DNA of 64,000 nt from Datisca glomerata (Eukaryota > Streptophyta > Magnoliopsida > Cucurbitales > Datiscaceae), in assembly GCA_003255025.1 (NCBI GenBank), contig QANY01011949.1, positions 248,001 through 312,000 of the forward strand, read 5' to 3'. Positions 48,583 through 61,653 of the stretch are shown here, one piece after another. A program made the position numbers and the translations under genes. The notes under the pieces were generated by a model. The model did no database searches. It was not told the DNA's origin and saw only the letters and a list, made by a program, of their open reading frames with translations. Numbering within the stretch: position 1 is the first letter of the stretch; each line of letters begins with the position of its first letter.

Positions 48583-49434
48583 GTTCTCTAGCTCTTTGGC
48601 TTCTTCTTTTCAGAACCAGACAAGATTGAAATTTACTATCACAAACCAAAGAAGAACCCTAGCTCTAATACATGACGCAAATTGACTGAAAAACGTAATT
48701 ACAAAGTTGATTTCGTCCAAAATAGGAAGGACATCAGGGTTATACCTCACGAATCGCCTTCTGGTAGAATCAAAGCCTACCTTTAGAGAGGGGGAGAGGC
48801 TTGAGAGAAGGATCTTGATGAATGATGAAGTCGCCAACAAATCTCGACGAATCGGGTTGGGTATTCAAAATCAAATGATATCCAATGGGGTCAGTTTCGG
48901 TTGACCTTGATCTTGGATCACGTATTCGGGGCTGGGCTAGATTAAAGTCCACCAGCTTATTTGACCCGCCTCATCGTCCTTTTAAACTACTAGTTTAACG
49001 GAAAATGACAGGAAATAGATATGTAATATTTTAAATATAATTTTGTCACATATTTTAAAAAATGTTAAATATAACATTTTTTAAAAATAATTAAATTAAT
49101 CTAGTCAATTGATTTATTTAATAGTATTTCTATTTAATATTTTTATTAATATACTCATATCTATTAATTACCTATTTTTCTCCATATATATCTCACTCTC
49201 TCTCTTTTTCTCAAAATATCTCCCCCCCTCAATCCCAAAATCCAGAAGTCTCTCCCTATTTATCCCCCGCTCTCTCCCTATACTCTGGATTTATCTCTTG
49301 CCATTTCCCCTTTTCTCTCTCTCTCCCAATAATCTAAATTTTTCTCTTTTCATTTTTACCATTTATCTCTCTCACTCTCCCTATCTTTATCTCTATCTCT
49401 CTCTTCGTCTCTCTCTCACTCTCATTATCAATTA

Positions 49435-49470
<36 letters not shown>

Positions 49471-49860
49471 ATATGTATCTATAATATTATATTTACATAT
49501 ATATGTATAATATAATTTATAATATTGTATTTATATGTATATGTATATAATATTTTATGTATAGATACATAATATATATGAGAGACGTGGAGAGAAGAGA
49601 AAAGAGAGACATGGAGGGTGTGAGATAAAAATATAAATCCGAATTTGAGAGAGAGATAATTAAATGCTAGCAAAGGGATATAATTAGAAGATACATATTT
49701 TTATAGTGGGGTCATAAACATTGACTACTTATATGAAGTTTCCAAATCTTTCTATTCATGTATAAAGTCTGACAGGAAAAGTCAACTTTCCAATTCAAAC
49801 TGTAAAATGGCTGAAATTTTTTTATTCGCAAAAATGGTCGAAATGACTAAAGTAAATAAT
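48583..49860. other. upstream of CWC15: pyrimidine-rich and AT-rich simple sequence
   Basis: 48583-48960 is the likely CWC15 5' region. 49190-49455 is a long, impure CT-rich tract followed by a (TA)n run. ATGTATCTATA near 49472 pairs with TATAGATACAT near 49560, so an AT-rich fold-back spans about 49440-49590. No gene was seen. Confidence 0.5.
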
Positions 49861-49869
49861 TTATTTATC

Positions 49870-50706
49870 AAAATATACAGATGTAAATAAATATTTACAC
49901 ACGCTAAGTGAGGTCTGAAAACAATTCATGGCATAGACTGAAAGAGCTTGGCAGCAAGCTTTGAGGAGAATTTCTTTCCCCCATAGAGAATTGCTTCTCC
50001 TTCCATCTTTGAAGGAGTTTAGATGACTTACCCTTACGTACCTGAATAGGGCCTTCTTAGAGTGACCAAAAAATGCTGGGAGCCCTAAGTACGATTCTAT
50101 TTTAAGAGTAGAGAGAATATTTAAATATGGATAGCCAAGTAAACCAACATTAACAGTCTTACACAGCATCGAGGATGAACCTTCTGAACACAAGATATAT
50201 AAATAAGGGGAGAGAGTGTCTCCCTGCCTAAGACCCTTATGATGGGTAAAACCTTAGGATTGTTTCTCATTAATAATAATTGCCATCGATGTACAAGTGA
50301 CGCATTTCATAATATTTCTAATAAAATTAGCATGAAACCCGAGAGACTCCATAATTCCCTGAAGATAACTCTACTCAATACAATCAAACGCCTTGCTCAT
50401 ATCCAATTTGGCAGCCATAAACTAGTTTTTCCTTTTTTTACAAATTGACAAAGAATGCAAAACTTCAAAGCCAGCCAATACATTATATGTAATGAGTCAG
50501 ATTTTTATAAAGGCACTTTGATTTTCACATATAATGTCAGGGAGTACTATTTTAAGCCTATGAGCAATAGTTTTAGGAACAATTCTATACAAAATGTTGC
50601 ATAAATTTATTGGTCTAAAATCTGCCACAACAGAAGTATCCAAATTTTTAGGGGCAGGGGTAATAAGAGTAGAGTTAATATCAACTAAAATCATGCCATT
50701 ATTCAA
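49870..50706 (-). pseudogene. LINE reverse transcriptase with catalytic core deleted
   Basis: Fingers motif VVADFRPINLCNILYRIVPK and ICENQSAFI lie near 50640-50500. LSPLIYILCSEG appears near 50195. Within about 40 codons the sequence then jumps to IESYLGLPAFFGHSKKALF (about 50100-50050), a motif that normally lies far beyond the Tyr-Ala-Asp-Asp site. That site is absent. Later, KACCQALSVYAMNCF marks the usual thumb-side segment. Confidence 0.8.
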
Positions 50707-51484
50707 CAGATTTAAACAAATTTCAGTTACCTCTGAACTGATTAGGTCCCACTATTTTTTATAAAAAAGTAGTGAAAATCCATCTGGTCTGGGACCTTTT
50801 TTTTGGGTGTATAGCATTGACATCTTTCTGCACTTCCACTGTTGTAAACAGCTTAATCAGCTCCAAACTCATCTCATCAGTGACCTTTTTATCAATGTAC
50901 TTAAGGATCGCAGATAGATCCTCCTCTCTAAGATCGGTTGAGGTGTAAAGATCCTTAAAGTAGTCAACTGCGAGTGAGTAGAGAAAGACATGTTCATCAA
51001 CCCAGTTACCATTGACATCGACCAGCTTTGCTATTTGGTTTTAACGCCTCCTCATCGAAGCTTTAGCATGGAAGTGCTTTGTATCCGCGTTCCCATAATT
51101 AAGCCAGTCAATTTTTACTCTTTTTGACCAATAGATTTCCTCTTGGAATAAAATTCTATCCAACTTATCATGGAAAGCTTTGAGCTAATTTTGATCCATC
51201 CTACCGTTCGGACTCTGATAAATGGCATCCAATTTATTCCGACAATCCGCTACTGTCTTGGTGAATTTATCATATTTATTTTTACTCCATTGCTTCAATG
51301 CTGAGGCACAATTATTAAGCCTATTCTAAAACTGAATATGAGCTCCATTATTAGCCATCTTTAACCATACTTCTCTTATTACCTCCTTACACTTTTCATC
51401 TTGAGTCCAATAATTCTCAAAGTAAAATCTTCTTCTGCCAAAAGTTTGAGCGGGGCTGATTTTTTGAAAAGAGATGAATAGACC

Positions 51485-51799
51485 CTATGATCTGAGGAGA
51501 AGTATCCCATATGGTAAACCATAGCATTCAGGAATAGCTTTAACCACTCTTGGGAAGCAAAATCCCATATCAATCATTTCTAAGACTAATTCACCTTCCT
51601 CTCTTTTGTTAGTCCATGTGTGTACATGGCCTATAAATGATAAAGCTATCAACCCACATTCCTCCAAGCACTTTCTAAAAGAGTCTATAGCAGAATCTTG
51701 TCTCCAAATACCCCCAATTTTGTCAGCATGAGAGAGAATTTCGTTAAAATCTCCTACTACTAACCATGGAACGTTCATCATACAATTAAGTCTTTTCAA
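51485..51799 (-). pseudogene. LINE endonuclease domain fragment
   Basis: PWLVVGDFNEILSHADKIGG and HTWTNKREEG are typical of the C-terminal half of the plant L1 apurinic endonuclease, including the catalytic GDFN. The N-terminal half (52.0-52.3 kb) is present only as broken pieces. Confidence 0.8.
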
Positions 51800-52731
51800 C
51801 AGGGTCCATGATTATCGCCTCGTCCCATGCTCTGGATCTCCTGTAAAAACTTGTTAATCTCCCCATAGTTCCATTAGAATTTGAGATAATTCCGTCTATA
51901 TGCCCCCAGAGAGTAAGATTTCAGAAAAAAGCAAAAATCTTCTTTCCATAATAGAGCTAAACCTCCATTATACCAATTCTGTCAACAACAAACCATTCTG
52001 AAAGCACAATAAAATCTTGATCTTTCCAAATCCCTTGGAGTCCAGCTTAGTTTCAATTAAAATTACACAGGTGGAATCTTTAAGGGAGACAGTGGGTCTG
52101 ATCATCGAAACCCGCTGTGGAGTTTTGAAAATCAAAACCAACATCATGGCCTAACCTTGCTTTTTAGAGCACCCGAAGCTGTAAAGGAGGATGATTTTTT
52201 TGTGTGCGTGTGAGCTCCTCCAGTTTTATTTCCTTTGCTAATGGATAGCCTGGACCATTTTCTTGGTTGGGTGATATTAGACGAAGTGGTTGGACTTTCT
52301 TTTTTGGCTTGAGATTTGGTTATGGGCTTAAGGGATTGACTAACACCAATTTGAAATCCAAATTCCTATCCTTTGTTTGTTGCGGGAAGGAAGCACATAT
52401 GGCTTGCTTGGCCCAAAGTGTCAACTTGATCTTTACCCAGAATAACCTTAGGCGTAGATGTCTCTGGACGACCCCCAGTAAAAATCTCCAAGTTTGATTT
52501 TATCTCCACTTCCTTACCTTTGTCCACATCTACCATACCTTTATCAGCATAATCTTACTTAGACATGACTTGGGGTGGCGCCATTGTCGGGTTATCATTC
52601 CAATTTTGGTCAAAAATGTTTATGGTGAAACCTCCATTCGTCGGGGGGGCTGCTTTGCTTGAGATTTCCATTTTCGATCGAGCAGAGGGGACCTTTTTCT
52701 AAGGTAACGACGACGAAGAAGCCATATTACT

Positions 52732-53473
52732 CTATTTTTTTGCCCCACTGAGTAATTTTTGTTTCTCCATTGCTCTCAACCATGAGCCGTATTGATTTTT
52801 CATATTGTGCCCCACCAAAGTATTCTCCAGGTAAATCTCATAGCCTTTGCTCAGATGATCAAGGTTCCCACATTTGTAGCAACAATCAGACAGCTTTTCA
52901 TATTGAAATTCAACCCAGATAGGTTCCTGCTTGTTTGGAAATCTGAGCTTTAAACCCTGGGGTAATGGAAGATTTGTATTTAGCCAAACCCTTGTTCTCA
53001 AACATTACCCCCAACATTCTCCATCTGGTCCTTCATCCACTTCAAGAAATTTCCTAAAGCAGTCACATATCCTCATGTTCATGTCCTTATTCATACATAA
53101 AAGGGCAGGTTTAAAACTTGGACCCATATGCTTAATTCATTTAAAACCATCTCTGAGGGTTGAATGTATCCATTCATTTTGCTCAAGAGTCTAAGTGTTT
53201 TGTCAAAGTGTCAAGGTTCATTCCTTAGCACTCTTAGCTTATCACAGGGTGGCTGAAGAGAGCTAGGAATAAACTAGACCGTAACTCTTTAATGGTGACC
53301 ATCCTCATAGTGCTCCATATAATCGAAATTGTGTTGTGAAAAATATTTTTGTTGATTTTCATTTGTGTTAATATTTTAACTATAAGACAGAGGGAAGGAT
53401 CCATAATTTCACCAATAGGATAATCCGCTACCTCCGATATTTTATCTTCCATTTCAGTGACAGATTCTGCCAT
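52732..53473 (-). pseudogene. LINE ORF1 (gag-like, zinc knuckle)
   Basis: It starts MAESVTEMEDKISEVADYPI at 53473. After breaks, the segment near 53001-52732 holds RVWLNTNLPLPQGLKL, PIWVEFQYEKLSDCCYKCG and a zinc knuckle CYKCGNLDHLSKGY, in which the last Cys of CX2CX4HX4C is Tyr. ORF1 proteins bind LINE RNA. This one is interrupted. Confidence 0.75.
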
Positions 53474-53560
53474 TTCTTGGATATACTCTCCACCGTCTCC
53501 ATTAGATTTGGGTCAAAACACTTTAGAAAAGTCTCACTAATTGAAGCAGAAGATACTCAT

Positions 53561-55084
53561 GTAGAGAGAAAAACTCTCATAGAGAGAGATCAACAGTTCT
53601 AGTAGTGTAAAACTAAATTTTCTTATTTCTTCCAACCTGGAGCACTTGATAATTTCACTGTTTTGAATGAAGTTCATATGTATTTCAATTATTTAAATCA
53701 TTAAAATAATAATTTCAGAGTGATAAAATAAGGATTTGATTGCAACATTTAAATCATTTAAGGATTTAATTGTCCCTATTTTTTATCTATTATGACAAGT
53801 TTGTATAGTGATATTCATAAATAGAATAATATTTAAAAAATAATAATAAATGATCACAAGTATAAAAACATCACAAATAGCTACTGGCACATTTTTTAAG
53901 AAAAATTGAAATTTGTGCACAAATTTTTTTCACGCACGTGTGTCACTTACTCCAAATTTTTTAAGTTTATATAATATATACACTATATATTATACATATT
54001 GTGTGATTTTTATAGTATATTCTTATATACAATATATATTATATAATCTTTGTTGACAAAATTCAAAATTTCATTGGCGCTTGGGTAACGATTTTGTAAC
54101 GTCCCGTTTCCTGAGAGTTAAACATGCTTGAAATTTCATAAGTCAAAAATTGTCAATTCAATTAAAACCCTAATTTGAGAAAATTTCCAAATTGAAAATC
54201 CTAATTTTAACGTTAAATAACGGAAGCATAAAATTATTCTAAAATTGACTTACAGAGTAAACATTCGAGTCCACCAAACACAAGTTCTACATTGTCAATT
54301 TAAAACTATAACTCATTTTTGTAGCCAGCATTAAACGAAATTATTCTAAAATTGACTTACAGAGTAAACATTCGAGTTGAATTATGAGGTGTCACACAAA
54401 TCATTATTGAGCGTCTACGAATGTTAGTGTGATCAGGAGGGAGTCAGGATTCGACTTCAGTGAGATCACTGGTATCTCTCCTTTGGTTTTTATTCACGGT
54501 ATATTTTATATTATTCTAATATATACATATACACACGTTATCAACTCCTTCCGTCATTCTTGGTCTTTATGAATTTTGATGTTAATTTACTTATATATAT
54601 GTCTTCATTAATTCTCTCTAATTTTCATAATTAGTTAGAGGCCGATTATCATGGTAACATTATATTACTTTGTTATAGACTATTTTAGTCGTTGGCTAAA
54701 ATATTAATAATAAATATAAGTGGTTGTCGCAATGCCGTTATCTAAACTGCTTATTTTACAAAATAAATTTTCTATGTGGTATTTTCAATTATAAAATCCT
54801 ATAATATTGCAATTACGAAACAAGCTCACGTTCCTTTTATTTCTTTAGATAACTTCTTCAGCCTCCAGTATTGTTAGTTAGTACGCGTATTATTAATATA
54901 TAATACGTGCATTTTTCATTTTCTGAATTTTATACTCTGTTTCCTGAATTTTTCTCAAAAATATAGAAAAATACGCATATTTTTTACCTCTTTCAAATAA
55001 TATGTATATGATACGGGAGACGTATAAAATGGCATGCAAAATTGGGTAATGTATACAAATAAACTTTGTAACAATGTTGTAGTG
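53561..55084. other. non-coding AT-rich region with a 38-bp duplication
   Basis: AATTATTCTAAAATTGACTT followed by ACAGAGTAAACATTCGAG occurs at about 54233-54270 and again at 54341-54378. No gene was recognised; it may be LTR debris. Confidence 0.5.
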
Positions 55085-55086
55085 AG

Positions 55087-55175
55087 AAGCCATAGCTCAG
55101 CGGCTAGAGTGCTGCCTAGTTGGGAGCCGCCGAGGTTTGAACCTGGGATTTTTCATTTGTTTTCTTTTTTTTTTC
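55087..55175 (+). repeat. tRNA-derived SINE-like sequence
   Basis: CATAGCTCAGCGGCTAGAGT matches a pol III A box and GGTTTGAACCTGGG a B box, 30-40 bases apart, followed by a T-rich stretch. The middle does not fold as a tRNA and the 3' half is missing, so it is a SINE head or tRNA relic, not a tRNA gene. Confidence 0.5.
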
Positions 55176-56680
55176 TTTTTATTATTCATTTTACTTTTAT
55201 ATTTTATCATGTACATCTTTTCTGTTACTACTTATTTTGCTTTTCACTTTTATTAAGTACTTTAGTTTATAAATTCTCTCTCGACAAAATTTTTATTAGA
55301 TATAATAATAAATAAAAAGATCAAACTCAATCATAATGAAATTTTTGTTATTTTAAATATATGAATATAATATTATATATATTAAATAATATTAATATTT
55401 ATTTATAATTTTAAATTGACTATAAAATGTATTTATTAACTATACTTTTTTTCTTATAGAATCAATGATTTATTATTTAATTAGTGAAATTATTAATGAT
55501 TTTTTTCGCAATGAATGATTATTTTTACTATAAAAATAATATTATTATAAATTAAATAATATATCAATATTTATTTTTATCAACTATATTTAATATTTTA
55601 GATTCACTAAAAAATTTATGACATCAATATTTTAAAAAAAAAAATTAACTATGTCTCGAGTCAGTGTGGCTACTTTCATAATAATATTTTTATCAGCCAA
55701 ATTTATAATAATATTCATATTTTAGATTCACTAAAAAAATTATTTTTATCGTATGTATGAATAATATTTCGTATTTTGGCTGTCACAAAATTAACTATGT
55801 CTCGAGTCAGTGTGGCTACTTTCATTCAGCCAATTCACAGCCCTTTCAATAATCAGATTCAATTATTAATATTTGTCCAGCAAGTTTGCTTTGTCATCCC
55901 TAAACCATCATCCATGCCCATCGATGCACATTGATCCACACATCATGAGTGAACCTTCTTCCATGATTAACAGGAGAAACATAGAGAGAGAGAGAGAGAG
56001 TAACTGAGAGAGAGAGAGAGAGAAATAGTAACAGAGAGAAACCCATAAATTTGTTGATTTCATGTTTGTTCATCAAGAATGATAAGTCAAGAAGAAACTG
56101 AACCAACCTCCAACAAGAATAGAGGAACGTAAGTAGGTTCAGTCGGTGTGTGTGTGAGAGAGACCTCGCAGTGCTCGTAGTCGTAAACGTCGTAGGGACT
56201 CGGTCGCAGGGCTCCTTCGGGTTCGGGGAGGAGGGAGAGTTTTGGGGGAAATTTAGGGATTTTAGGAAATTTGGGGATTTTTAGGGATATTAGGGTTTAA
56301 TTGAAGGGTTTAAAAATAACAAATTCCAGGGTTAAAATTGAAAGTAAAAGGTTAAATTTAAGAAACTTAGTAGGGTCATAATTAAACAAAAAGTAGGGTC
56401 AAAACTCAATTTATTGATACTAAAAATTAATAATTTTTTTAGTGAAGTTACTTGACCCTACCCTCACCTACGCTCCTCCCTGAGAGTGAAAGTTTTGAAC
56501 TATCATTTTGTATAAGCTCTTATTATGTATCTCTTGTCAATGTTGTCAATCATACAAGTTTTCATTTCACTTTAGTTAACTCTTGCATGTTTTCTCAAGA
56601 TATTTCAAACTATCTCGTTCACATGAACAGAGTGAATTGATCTGACAAATTAAATATTTATTTCTTTGGTAAAAATTGTC
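55176..56680. other. non-coding region with a 36-bp duplication and GA repeats
   Basis: ATTAACTATGTCTCGAGTCA plus GTGTGGCTACTTTCAT occurs at about 55645-55680 and 55790-55825. GA runs lie at 55985-56022. 56150-56330 is G-rich with GGGATTTTAGG-like words. No gene was seen. Confidence 0.5.
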
Positions 56681-57204
56681 ATTCTTAGAAAACATGTTTT
56701 TCCCGGTGAAAAAGAAACCGCCGGTAAAAGTTTTTATTTTTCAAACTTTTCCCGGTGGTTCCATAACTGCCGGGAAATACAGGCGATTTTATCAACCTAT
56801 ATCGGCAGATAAAATCATCGGTATAGCTCTTAAATTATTTTTAATTGAAACGATGTCGTCTCACGAGGTCTGCCATTAGAGCTGACCCGCGCCTCCTCCC
56901 TCTCAAACTCGGCTCTCCCTCACCTCCCTCTCTCTCACTACCTTCCCCTCTCTCTATCTTAGTGGGTGTCTCCCCCTCTCTCCGTTGGTGCTCTCATCTC
57001 CGGTAGCTCTCATCTCTATCAACGAATTTTTCTATATTTTGTCTCCATTGAAACCTAGAGCTAAGTTTTTTTTTTAATTTTCAACTATTATGAGTTTGAT
57101 TTTATTTTTATATAGGTTGTTAATGTTTTGTTCTACGGTTTCATTAATGATTGTGAACTTATTTTCATACATAATCATTGGCTAAATGTGAGTTTTTTGT
57201 TTGA

Positions 57205-57765
57205 AGATTATATAGATTTCCTTTTTCTGCTTAAATTTTAGATTAGATGTTTTTGCTATTATTTGGTTGATTTGAATTTGATTAATGGCACTAATTGAGT
57301 TTGAAGGAAAATAATGGTGGATGATGATGATGAAATTTGTATAGATTTAATAATTTTAGAACTTTTTTTGGGGGGAATTTTTAGTGAGTTTAGGATTTGG
57401 ATTAATTTTTTTCTTAGTGTTAATTGATTGTGATTTACTTAGATATTTGTGTTTAAGAAATATGATATGTTTATATATAGATGTGATTTTTTTCCTTAAA
57501 GATTATAAATTTCCTATTTTTTGCATACCTTTTAGATTAGATGTTGCTTAGCTAATATTTTATTGATTTGGATCTACTTAGTGGCACTAATTGAGTTTAG
57601 GAGGAAAATGGGTGGGCTATGATGAAATTTGTATAGATTTTAATAAGTTAGAACTTTTATTTATTTCTTTTAGAAATTTTTGGTGAGTTTAGGATTTGGG
57701 TAATTTTTTTTATTGGTGTTAATAGATTGTGATTTACTTGGATATTGTAATAAAGAAATATGATA
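57205..57765. repeat. ~265-bp diverged tandem duplication
   Basis: The segments at about 57205-57468 and 57503-57765 share TTTTAGATTAGATGTT, GGCACTAATTGAGTTT, GATGAAATTTGTATAGATTT, GTGAGTTTAGGATTTGG and GATTGTGATTTACTT in the same order. Confidence 0.85.
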
Positions 57766-57808
57766 AGGGTTTATTGTTATATATGAATATGTCCAGAAAT
57801 CTTATTAC

Positions 57809-58055
57809 AATGGATAAGAGTTGGATTCAAAAATCAAGATTTAGTCAAGGATATTTGAACGAGGTAAGTGAGTTTCTTATATTTGCTTTGGAGATGGCGT
57901 CTGAAGATGGAAACATGTATTGTCCGTGTAAAAAATACAGAAATAGTATGTGGATTAGTAACGATGTTGTCTATGATCACTTGATTCGTAATGGATTTGC
58001 TAAAGGTTATACTCGTTGGGTGTTTGAACCATATGTAAAACTACAAAACTCATAG
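57809..58055 (+). pseudogene. CACTA transposase-associated domain
   Basis: MDKSWIQKSRFSQGY, VSEFLIFALEMAS, MYCPCKKYRNS and DVVYDHLIRNGFAKGYTRWV match the short Cys-containing domain at the N-terminus of plant CACTA (TNP2-type) proteins. The third Cys of the usual CPCxxC is Tyr here. It ends at a stop at 58053-58055, and no transposase core follows. Confidence 0.75.
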
Positions 58056-58129
58056 CAAAGTAGTTTTCGAGGAATTAGTGACTGGTGAGATCAAGTCACC
58101 TTCAATTTTTTCTAATAAACGACAAACCA

Positions 58130-59540
58130 AAGAAACCACACTTCCTACCAAGGAAACCCCGATGCAACGTTGTAGTGGGAGGGTTATGAGATAACCAGTT
58201 TGCTATAAACTAGAAGCACATGTCCTAGTGTTAGACACTCATAAGGATGATCCATTAACTTATGAAGAAGCAATGGATGATCCTGAAAAGAAAAAATGAC
58301 AAGATGTCATGAACTAGGAAATGAAATCTATTTATTTCAACTCCATCTAAGAACTTGTAGATCCACCTGAAGATGTCAGGCCCATTGGATGTAAATGGAT
58401 CTTCAAGAAGAAAATATGTGCAGATGAAAAAGTAGAGACTTTCAAGGCAGAATTAGTGTTTAAGGGTTATACACAAAGGGATGGAGTCGATTATGAAGAG
58501 ACATTTTCTCATGTGGCCATGCTTAAATCCATTCACATCATTTTGTCTAGAGCCATAAGTTTTGACTATGAGATATGGTAAATAGACATCCAGATAGCTT
58601 TTCTGAATAGATCTCTTAAAGAAAACATCTAGATGCAACCGGAAGAGTTCATACAAAATGAGCAAGATTAGAAAGTGTGCAAGTTGCTTAAATCCATTAA
58701 TGGATTTAAGAAAGCATCTAGATCTTGGAATCTTACATTTGATGAGATTATAAAGTCTTATGGATTCGAGCAAAATGTTGACGAATCCTATTTCATAAAT
58801 ACATCAAAGATAAGATATTGGTTTTTTTAGTTCTTTATGTTGACTTCTACTCATTAGAAATGATGTAGAAACTTTGTCAAATGTAAAGAAGTGGTTAGCT
58901 GGAAAATTTCAAATAAAATATTTGTGAGAGGCGAGCTATGTTCTAGGCATCCAAATCTTAACGGATAGAAAGAATAAACTCTTGGTACTTTCTCAGGCAT
59001 CTTATATCGATAAGGTGTTGGAGAGATTTTCTATGGAGAATTCCAAGAAAGGTCAACTACCGACCATACATGGAATTGTCCTCTCTAAGGAACAATGTCC
59101 TAAGACAACTCAGGAGGAATAAGATATGAGAAAGGTTCACTATGCTTCCGTAGTTGAAAGTCTCATATGTATCATGTTGTGTATGCGATCAGACATCTGT
59201 TATGCAATGAGAATTGTTAGTCGTTATCAATCGAATCCAGGTTTGAAACATCAGATTGCAGTAAAGCACATTCTCAAGTGTTTTAGGAAAATAAGAAACT
59301 ATATGCTTGTTTATTCAGGTGGAGACCTGAACAATACTGGATATATTGATTGAGAATCAGATAAGGATAGTCAAAAGTCAACGCCTGGGTCATACACTGA
59401 GGTGATTTAACTGTTACGAAGATGACATTGGATCTGAACCTGGCTGACCCATTTACTAGGATACTTCATGCGAAGTCATTTAAGGGTCATGTGAAAAACA
59501 TGGGACTGAGAGATGCCATATTTTCTTTAGGGCAAGTGGA
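58130..59540 (+). pseudogene. Ty1/Copia reverse transcriptase relic
   Basis: Recognisable pieces in order are DDPLTYEEAMDDPEK, RPIGCKWIFKKKICADEKVE, KGYTQRDGVDYEETFSHVA, IQIAFLNRSLKENI, KLLKSINGFKKASRSWNLTF and SLICIMLCMRSDICYAMRIV. These belong to the Copia RT (RVT_2) and its RNase H border. Stops are frequent (for example near 58188, 58298, 58579 and 58668) and several frameshifts occur. Gag, protease and integrase are missing from this copy. Confidence 0.8.
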
Positions 59541-60159
59541 AGATTGTTAGGGGTATTGCCCTCAAAGCATGTGTATTGACATTTTGAAATGAAATTTAAT
59601 GAGGATTACATTTTTCTTATAATTTTTCTTTTAAATTATTGTTGAATAATTTATATAAATATCTGAAAATTCCATATTCATTGATGAGACTATGATATTG
59701 TATTAGTACGAGAGGATTAAGATCATAAATAATGAATAAAATTATCAGCAACATATTAAAGTATAGAATCTTTAATTAATGGTTGTTAGTACGGTTCACT
59801 AAGCATTATGAATGTGTGTGATCTAGATCCAGATCATTGATGTGGATAGACATCTTAGTGAATATACTTTATATAATGAGATTATATATGACTGGACCGA
59901 TGTGAATTAATATCTTTATCAACGTGTCGTTTAAAATAAAGATTTAATACACATCAATTTGATGATCATATGTAGATCAGTCTAATTTTTGAGTAGTCAT
60001 GAACTTCTATACATGTCTACTGGATCTTTTGATTCACTCGTTAAGATTTGTTTGTAAAACATGCTAGTGACTTCTATTTTGGAGATCAGTGATATCGATG
60101 GTTGAGAGAATGATCATACAAGATATGAAATCCAAGTTTTCCTAGCGGATCATATATTG

Positions 60160-60448
60160 GTTAAATTTATAATAAGATTATAATTCATCTATTCACTAGT
60201 GGATTAATGGTATTTAATGATCAAAAGGTAATTAGAAGGGTAAAATTATAATTTTGACCGGTTCTAATTTATGAACCAATAACTAAAAGTGTTAACTCTG
60301 AAACTGAATGGTTAATGAGCTCAAATTTATAATAAGATTATAAGTTAGTTATTCACTAGTGGATTAATGGTACTTAAAGATTAAGAGGTAATTAAAAGGG
60401 TAAAATGGTAATTTTGACCAGTTCTAATTTATGAACCAATAATTGGAA
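60160..60448. repeat. ~160-bp direct duplication inside the Copia LTR
   Basis: AAATTTATAATAAGATTATA, TATTCACTAGTGGATTAATG, TTTTGACCGGTTCTAATTTA and TGAACCAATAA occur in the same order from about 60163 and from about 60323. Confidence 0.88.
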
Positions 60449-61122
60449 GACACAACTACATGAATTGATTATACCAGTGGACTACATGAGAATACTCTGT
60501 AAATACATTCTATAATCTCTAAGAGTTCAATTCCATATTTATAGTGGAATAATAATGAAATTAAGAAATAAAGTTATTTAATTAAAGAGTTTAATTAATA
60601 ATCTGATTTATTAAAACTTAAGATTATAGGTCCATGGTCCCAAGTCACCTCTATACTACGTACTTTACGGTGTGAATATTTTAGGACATAAGAAAGGTCT
60701 AACTTGCAAAACAATTTTTTTTTGAGCAAGTACATAATTATGAGATAATTATGTGTGATGAATTAATTAAAAATTAATTAATTAATTGAATTATTTATAT
60801 ATGTAAATGTAATTTTCAAAATTAATATATATATATATATATAATTATCGACTATTTTTAATTATCGATAAGTGAGATAGAATATATAATTTATGAAATT
60901 AGATAATTAAATTATTATTAGATAATATTTTGGATCAAGCAAATCTATTTCACTATGAAATGACAGATAATTTAGTTGATATGGGTAATCAGATATGTTA
61001 ATTTTGAATTAACTGATATATAGATATTTATTTTATTAAAATAAATATTTAATTTACAGTAATGTCACGTGTCAATCACTGATTGAGTATCAGAGATTGA
61101 CAATGACTACTGTAGTGTCACG

Positions 61123-61653
61123 TAGGGGTGTTCAACGGTCGATCTGGTTGAATTTTTGGAGGAAAATGAGATCAGACTGAAATTACAGTCTTCCTATATG
61201 GAGGACCGAACCGACCAAAACACTGCAAAAATTCCGAACCGACCAGACTGAACTTTTATACGCATGATAAATACATGTAATTTTCATATAAAAGTTTAAA
61301 ACACGGTTAATATATTGAACGTATTATATGTGTGATAAATGCGCCTTATTTCGAGGCATTCTTTAATAGCACACACATGTGGGCGCTTATTTCATCATGA
61401 GGAGGTACGTATAATACTTTTATAACTCATTCTCACCTTAGCTCTCTATTTGCTTTATGAAGTGGGAATGGGGAAAAGTCACTTTTTACTTGAAAATGCA
61501 TTATATATATATTAAACGGTCGGTCTGGTCGGTCCGATCCTCTCTAAAAGGAGGACCGAACCGACCAAATATGAGAAAAAACCGTCCAGACAGATCAACT
61601 TTCGTCCGGTCCGGATCGGATTATACGATCTGGATAGTTTTTGAACTCCCCTA
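61123..61653. mobile_element. non-autonomous hAT-like element (531 bp)
   Basis: The ends TAGGGGTGTTCAA and TAGGGGAGTTCAA (inverted) differ at one base. The flanking 8-mers GTGTCACG (61115-61122) and GTGTCACA (61654-61661) match at 7 of 8, giving the 8-bp target duplication expected of hAT elements. Inside, GAGGACCGAACCGACCAAA occurs twice (about 61201 and 61551). There is no transposase frame. It is nested in the Copia LTR. Confidence 0.85.

Larger units (their letters stand above)
49861..53560 (-). mobile_element. L1-type LINE, near full length but decayed
   Basis: On the minus strand the order is ORF1 (DUF4283-like with CCHC zinc knuckle), apurinic endonuclease, then reverse transcriptase: the standard plant L1 layout. 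Many stops and frameshifts occur, and the RT core is deleted. The ends are approximate and target duplications were not identified. Confidence 0.8.
56685..58060 (+). mobile_element. 5' part of a CACTA (En/Spm) transposon
   Basis: 56700-56825 is rich in CCGGTG/GCCGG words (TTTTCCCGGTGGTTCC, CTGCCGGGAAATACAGG), like CACTA subterminal repeats. A CT-rich leader and a 260-bp duplication follow. The coding segment after 57809 encodes the transposase-associated domain. The element breaks off at about 58060 where Copia sequence begins. The exact CACTA terminus was not identified with certainty. Confidence 0.6.

Noticed and set aside
49109..49471. 120-residue open frame
   Set aside because: Low-complexity Ser/Leu/Ile peptide produced by a CT-rich tract.
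55087..55160. A functional tRNA gene
   Set aside because: A and B boxes are present but no cloverleaf or acceptor stem closes.
54893..55315. Short frames around the SINE-like sequence
   Set aside because: AT-rich low-complexity peptides, with the plus-strand one running through pol III boxes.
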